Shown here in pieces: positions 7,017 through 10,345 of a DNA stretch of 10,345 nt. Within the stretch, counting starts at the first letter, position 1. Each line of letters begins with the position of its first letter. The stretch lies in NCBI GenBank assembly GCA_015661045.1, contig JACVQG010000101.1, positions 1 through 10,345 on the forward strand, in the 5' to 3' direction. Position numbers and translations under genes: made by a program. Source of the stretch: Dehalococcoidia bacterium (GTDB taxonomy: Bacteria > Chloroflexota > Dehalococcoidia > JACVQG01). Below the pieces are notes generated by a model. It was not told the DNA's origin. It did not search any database and saw only the letters and a list, made by a program, of their open reading frames with translations.

Positions 7017-7046
7017 ATAATAACATACATTACTATCCCCTGTCAA
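7017..7046 (-). promoter_or_regulatory. sigma-70-type promoter of the mutase-isomerase operon
   Basis: On the minus strand a perfect TTGACA -35 (7046-7041) is separated by 18 nt from TATTAT (7022-7017), a five-of-six -10 match. Start of transcription would fall near 7010, about 10 nt before the terminator hairpin and 80 nt before the mutase ATG. Confidence 0.6.
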
Positions 7047-7064
7047 TAAGGTGAATCTGAAAAA

Positions 7065-7535
7065 CTAAAAAGACAGCGTCCCCGGCTCCAATTTCTTCCC
7101 CGGCCACACCCTGATAGCCTGGCCCAGCCGGTTGCCCTCCCCTATCTCAACCCCATCGCCCAGAACACATCCACCTACTATCCAGCAATGACCGGCTACA
7201 TTGCAGTTGGCCGCTAAAATTGAGTCTTTTAAATTTACCTCCACGCCCACGTGCACACCCTCCCATAATACGGCGCCCTCTATAACCGATCCCTCATCTA
7301 CCTGACACCCGTCGCCCAATACAGCCGGGCCGATTATACGCACACGAGGGCCAATTTTGCAATTTTTACCAATCAACACCGGGCCTGTTATCTGAACAGA
7401 AGGATGTATGCTGCAACCGTCTCCAATACCACCCACCACACCACCATCCCTTCCATCCCTGGCCATTTCATGAAGCAGGTCGTGGTGCAATTTCAGGTAT
7501 TTTTCAGGAGTGCCCATATCCGCAAACCTTTTCAC
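7065..7535 (-). CDS. C-terminal left-handed beta-helix fragment of a split sugar-nucleotide pyrophosphorylase
   Basis: The 156 residues open with FADMGTPEKYLKLHHDLL, the segment that in mannose-1-P guanylyltransferase and glucose-1-P nucleotidyltransferases follows the catalytic core (consensus WxDIGTPxxY). They continue with hexapeptide repeats, for example VLIGKNCKIGPRVRI, AVLGDGCQVDEGSVI and CVLGDGVEIGEGNRL, forming a left-handed beta-helix (about 41-148). This domain usually mediates oligomerisation or regulation in the family. The GTG start at 7535 overlaps the upstream fragment by 32 nt in the +1 frame and is likely an artefact of the break; homology begins only at about residue 4. Compared with family members about nine residues of the connecting segment, around GYxxxGYW, are missing between the halves. 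The stop at 7065 is followed by the strong terminator at 6951-7000. Confidence 0.75.
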   Translation of the reverse strand: MKRFADMGTPEKYLKLHHDLLHEMARDGRDGGVVGGIGDGCSIHPSVQITGPVLIGKNCKIGPRVRIIGPAVLGDGCQVDEGSVIEGAVLWEGVHVGVEVNLKDSILAANCNVAGHCWIVGGCVLGDGVEIGEGNRLGQAIRVWPGKKLEPGTLSF

Positions 7536-8145
7536 CTTGCTTTAACAGTAAAGGAAATAAGCCCTGCTCGAACATATAGAAGGTTTGCGTGGGGATAAGT
7601 TTGAGCACTTCGGGCTCGATAATATAAACCCCGGCGTTTATCATGTTAGTGGTTACTTCATCCCAGCCAGGTTTCTCTACAAAACGCCGGACCCTTCCGC
7701 TATTGTCTGTTTCTACCACACCAAACGCCGTCGGGTTTTCAACAGCAGTTAGGGCAATTGTGACTGAAGCCTTTTCCCTCTTATGGAAAGCATACATATC
7801 TCTCAGGTCAATATCAGTAACGATATCCCCGTTGAATACGTAAAAAGCTTCCCCATGCAGATGTGGTTCAACGTTCTTCACAGCGCCGGCGGTCCCCAGG
7901 GGCGTACTCTCCACAACATAGGTTAAATGCGAGTCCCGCTCCCCTACGCCATCGAAGTATGCTTTAATCCGGTGGGGTAGGTAGCCCAGAGCCAGAATGA
8001 CTTCCTTAATCCCATGCTTTTTCAGGTAATCGAGGTTATGCTCCAGGTATGGTTGATTAAGGATTGGGACCATAGACTTAGGAGTATTGACTGTTAACGG
8101 CCTTAGCCGGGTGCCCTCACCCCCTACCAGAATAACCGCCTGCAC
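7504..8145 (-). CDS. N-terminal catalytic fragment of a split sugar-nucleotide pyrophosphorylase (mannose-1-P guanylyltransferase-like)
   Basis: The 213 residues form a nucleotidyltransferase Rossmann-like domain. Visible motifs are the nucleotide loop LVGGEGTRLRPLT (6-18) with the lysine of TPKSMVP (Lys23), ESTPLGTAGAV (79-89), the metal-binding FNGDIVTDID (104-113), VEKPGWDEV (156-164) and INAGVYIIEPEVL (169-181). Such enzymes join sugar-1-phosphates to GTP, UTP or TTP with release of pyrophosphate. The frame ends after GEKVCGYGHS at a TGA (7506-7504), whereas homologues continue into GYW.DIGTP and a beta-helix, which here lie in the +1 frame. The start is GTG at 8145, supported by AGGAG 8 nt upstream that overlaps the metK stop. 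The gap to metK is 11 nt, so they share a transcript. GDP-mannose synthesis is favoured by the mutase and isomerase downstream but is not proven; the nucleotide could differ. Confidence 0.78.
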   Translation of the reverse strand: MQAVILVGGEGTRLRPLTVNTPKSMVPILNQPYLEHNLDYLKKHGIKEVILALGYLPHRIKAYFDGVGERDSHLTYVVESTPLGTAGAVKNVEPHLHGEAFYVFNGDIVTDIDLRDMYAFHKREKASVTIALTAVENPTAFGVVETDNSGRVRRFVEKPGWDEVTTNMINAGVYIIEPEVLKLIPTQTFYMFEQGLFPLLLKQGEKVCGYGHS

Positions 8146-8156
8146 AGGTATGACTC

Positions 8157-9374
8157 CTATTCGCCCAGGCCGGCATCAGCCCTGAGAATCGGCGCTTTAT
8201 CGGTCCTCTCCCATGGCAAATCCAGATCGTCCCGCCCAAAATGGCCGTATGATGCGGTAGGCCGATAAATAGGCCGCCTTAAATCCAGTTGGTGAATGAT
8301 TCCTCCCACCCGCAGGTCGAAGTGCTCCCGTATCAGCTTCAGGATAAGTTCATCGCTGACCTTACCCGTCCCGGCTGTCTCGATTGATATAGACAGGGGA
8401 TGAGCTACACCGATGCAGTAGGAAACCTGTATTTCGAGGTAATCGGCCAGGCCAGCAGCGACAACATTTTTAGCCACGTACCGTGCGGCATAGGCGCCGG
8501 AGCGGTCAACTTTAGTGGGGTCCTTGCCGGAGAAAGCGCCCCCTCCGTGCCGGGCGAATCCACCGTAGGTATCCACCAGGATTTTGCGCCCCGTCAGGCC
8601 GGAATCGGCCACCGGTCCGCCAATAACAAAGCGTCCGGTTGCATTTACGTAATACTGTGTCTTCTTATCGAGTAAATGCGGCGGAAGAACTGACTTTATA
8701 ACCTGCTCCATTATGTCGTCTTCCATGGCGACCCTGTTTACATCAGGGTCATGTTGGGCGGCGATAACCACCCTATCTATCCTTACCGGCGTCCCTTTGC
8801 AATACTCCACTGTTACCTGTGATTTGCCATCGGGGCGAAGATAGGGAAGCGTTCCATCCTTCCGCACCTGGGCCAGACGCCTGGTCAGCTTATGGGACAG
8901 GTAAACCGGCAACGGCATAAATACCGGGGTCTCCGTTGTGGCAAAACCCACCATCATGCCCTGGTCGCCAGCGCCTAGCTTTAGTAGCTCATTGACAGCG
9001 AACTTAGCATCTCTGGCCTCCATGGACTTATCTACGCCATTAGCAATGTCTTTCGACTGCCCTTTGAGCGATACCATAACGCCGACATTCATATAATCAA
9101 AGCCATACTCCGGTTTGGTATACCCCGTGTCCCGTATGACGTCACGAACTATATCGGCGACTTCTACATAGCAATCAGTGGAGATTTCCCCCATGACAAT
9201 TACCAGGCCGGTGGTCGTAGCTGTTTCGCAGGCTACCCGGGCCGTGGGGTCTTTGGCCAGAATAGCATCTAATACACCATCAGAGACCTGGTCACAAAGC
9301 TTATCAGGGTGTCCTTCCGTCACCGATTCCGAGGTGAACAAGAAAGATTGAGATTCCATAAAACTTAACGACAT
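8157..9374 (-). CDS. metK: S-adenosylmethionine synthetase (methionine adenosyltransferase)
   Basis: MetK makes S-adenosylmethionine from methionine and ATP in the cytoplasm. The family signatures are intact: [13 protein letters not shown] near the N-terminus (13-25), GAGDQG (134-139, the first PROSITE-type signature) and the glycine-rich phosphate loop [16 protein letters not shown] (277-292). [12 protein letters not shown] and [11 protein letters not shown] are also typical. At 405 residues it has the usual bacterial length. Two ATG codons stand in tandem at 9377 and 9374; AGGAGG leaves only one base before the first but four before the second, so the second is preferred, though three bases make little difference. 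It sits downstream of ahcY, separated by a 247-nt gap with a palindromic element, and just before the pyrophosphorylase gene. I see no recognisable SAM riboswitch in its leader. Confidence 0.97.
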   Translation of the reverse strand: MSLSFMESQSFLFTSESVTEGHPDKLCDQVSDGVLDAILAKDPTARVACETATTTGLVIVMGEISTDCYVEVADIVRDVIRDTGYTKPEYGFDYMNVGVMVSLKGQSKDIANGVDKSMEARDAKFAVNELLKLGAGDQGMMVGFATTETPVFMPLPVYLSHKLTRRLAQVRKDGTLPYLRPDGKSQVTVEYCKGTPVRIDRVVIAAQHDPDVNRVAMEDDIMEQVIKSVLPPHLLDKKTQYYVNATGRFVIGGPVADSGLTGRKILVDTYGGFARHGGGAFSGKDPTKVDRSGAYAARYVAKNVVAAGLADYLEIQVSYCIGVAHPLSISIETAGTGKVSDELILKLIREHFDLRVGGIIHQLDLRRPIYRPTASYGHFGRDDLDLPWERTDKAPILRADAGLGE

Positions 9375-9495
9375 CATACCTCCTCTTAATATAAAACTAA
9401 AACCTGATCAATCGCCCATTATTTACTGCGTCTTAACTATTTACCCATAAAATACTTAAATCTTAAAATGTAAGCACCAAATCCTATTCTCTTTA

Positions 9496-9565
9496 GTCAT
9501 TCCCGAGAAGTCGGGAATCCAGAGGAGACGGGGGATTCTGGATTCCCAATCAAGTTGGGAATGAC
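9496..9565. repeat. 70-bp intergenic palindromic element
   Basis: The ends GTCATTCCC (9496-9504) and GGGAATGAC (9557-9565) are perfect inverted repeats. Inside, ATTCCCGA (9499-9506) pairs with TCGGGAAT (9511-9518), ATTCCCAA (9542-9549) pairs with TTGGGAAT (9555-9562), and GGGAATCCAGA (9513-9523) pairs perfectly with TCTGGATTCCC (9537-9547). The sequence can thus fold either as two side hairpins or as one long inner stem. GTCATTCCC...GGGAATGAC is a pattern I know from dispersed intergenic repeats in various bacteria. It lies between the ahcY stop and the metK start and could also stop or slow transcription from ahcY. Confidence 0.75.
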
Positions 9566-9624
9566 ATTAGCATTTTTGGTTTCGGTTTGTCCGTGTTAGA
9601 AATTAGTGCTTAGAATTTCCCCCT

Positions 9625-10344
<720 letters not shown>

Positions 10345-10345
10345 G

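Noticed and set aside
6930..7046. 39-codon in-frame N-terminal extension of the phosphohexomutase
   Set aside because: It runs through the promoter and the terminator hairpin, lacks a properly spaced ribosome binding site and adds residues before the family's normal N-terminus.
7504..7535. Programmed +1 ribosomal frameshift in the pyrophosphorylase
   Set aside because: No recognised slippery or pause signal is visible, and conserved residues are missing between the frames, so a shift alone would not restore a normal protein.
9378..9480. Possible SAM riboswitch before metK
   Set aside because: The leader is AT-rich and shows no SAM-I, SAM-II or SAM-IV type helices that I can recognise, and no terminator before the start.

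Overview
The window is a bacterial chromosomal segment in which every recognisable gene lies on the minus strand. It is probably from a Chloroflexota genome of the Dehalococcoidia type. That placement is inferred from the company kept by metK, ahcY, a SIS-type phosphoglucose/phosphomannose isomerase, a phosphohexomutase and a sugar-nucleotide pyrophosphorylase, together with an anaerobe-style flavoprotein/ferredoxin pair. No rRNA or other phylogenetic marker is present to prove it. I see no tRNA, CRISPR array, transposase or phage gene.

In transcription order (right to left) the first region is 7065-10345. It holds the C-terminal part of S-adenosylhomocysteine hydrolase (ahcY, cut by the right edge), an intergenic stretch with a 70-bp palindromic element, and S-adenosylmethionine synthetase (metK). 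A sugar-nucleotide pyrophosphorylase follows 11 nt after metK, but its reading frame is broken between the catalytic domain and the left-handed beta-helix domain. ahcY and metK belong to the activated methyl cycle.

The second region is 4441-7046. It has a good promoter followed immediately by a strong intrinsic terminator inside the leader, then a phosphoglucomutase/phosphomannomutase gene and, 2 nt later, a bifunctional phosphoglucose/phosphomannose isomerase gene. Together with the broken pyrophosphorylase these would convert fructose-6-P to mannose-6-P, mannose-1-P and GDP-mannose (or the glucose equivalents).

The third region is 1-4087. A TAXI-type TRAP substrate-binding lipoprotein with its own promoter stands alone, with no TRAP permease in view. 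After a 481-nt gap with a four-armed palindromic element comes a tightly packed set: an AprA-like FAD flavoprotein split into two frames, a 2[4Fe-4S] ferredoxin overlapping it by 10 nt, and a PHP-domain metal-dependent hydrolase cut by the left edge. The substrate of this redox unit is unknown.

The most notable points are two genes broken out of frame where family-conserved residues should be, the promoter-terminator arrangement before the mutase gene, and two unrelated intergenic palindromes that share the same four-arm design. I did not find a clearly new defence or mobile system.
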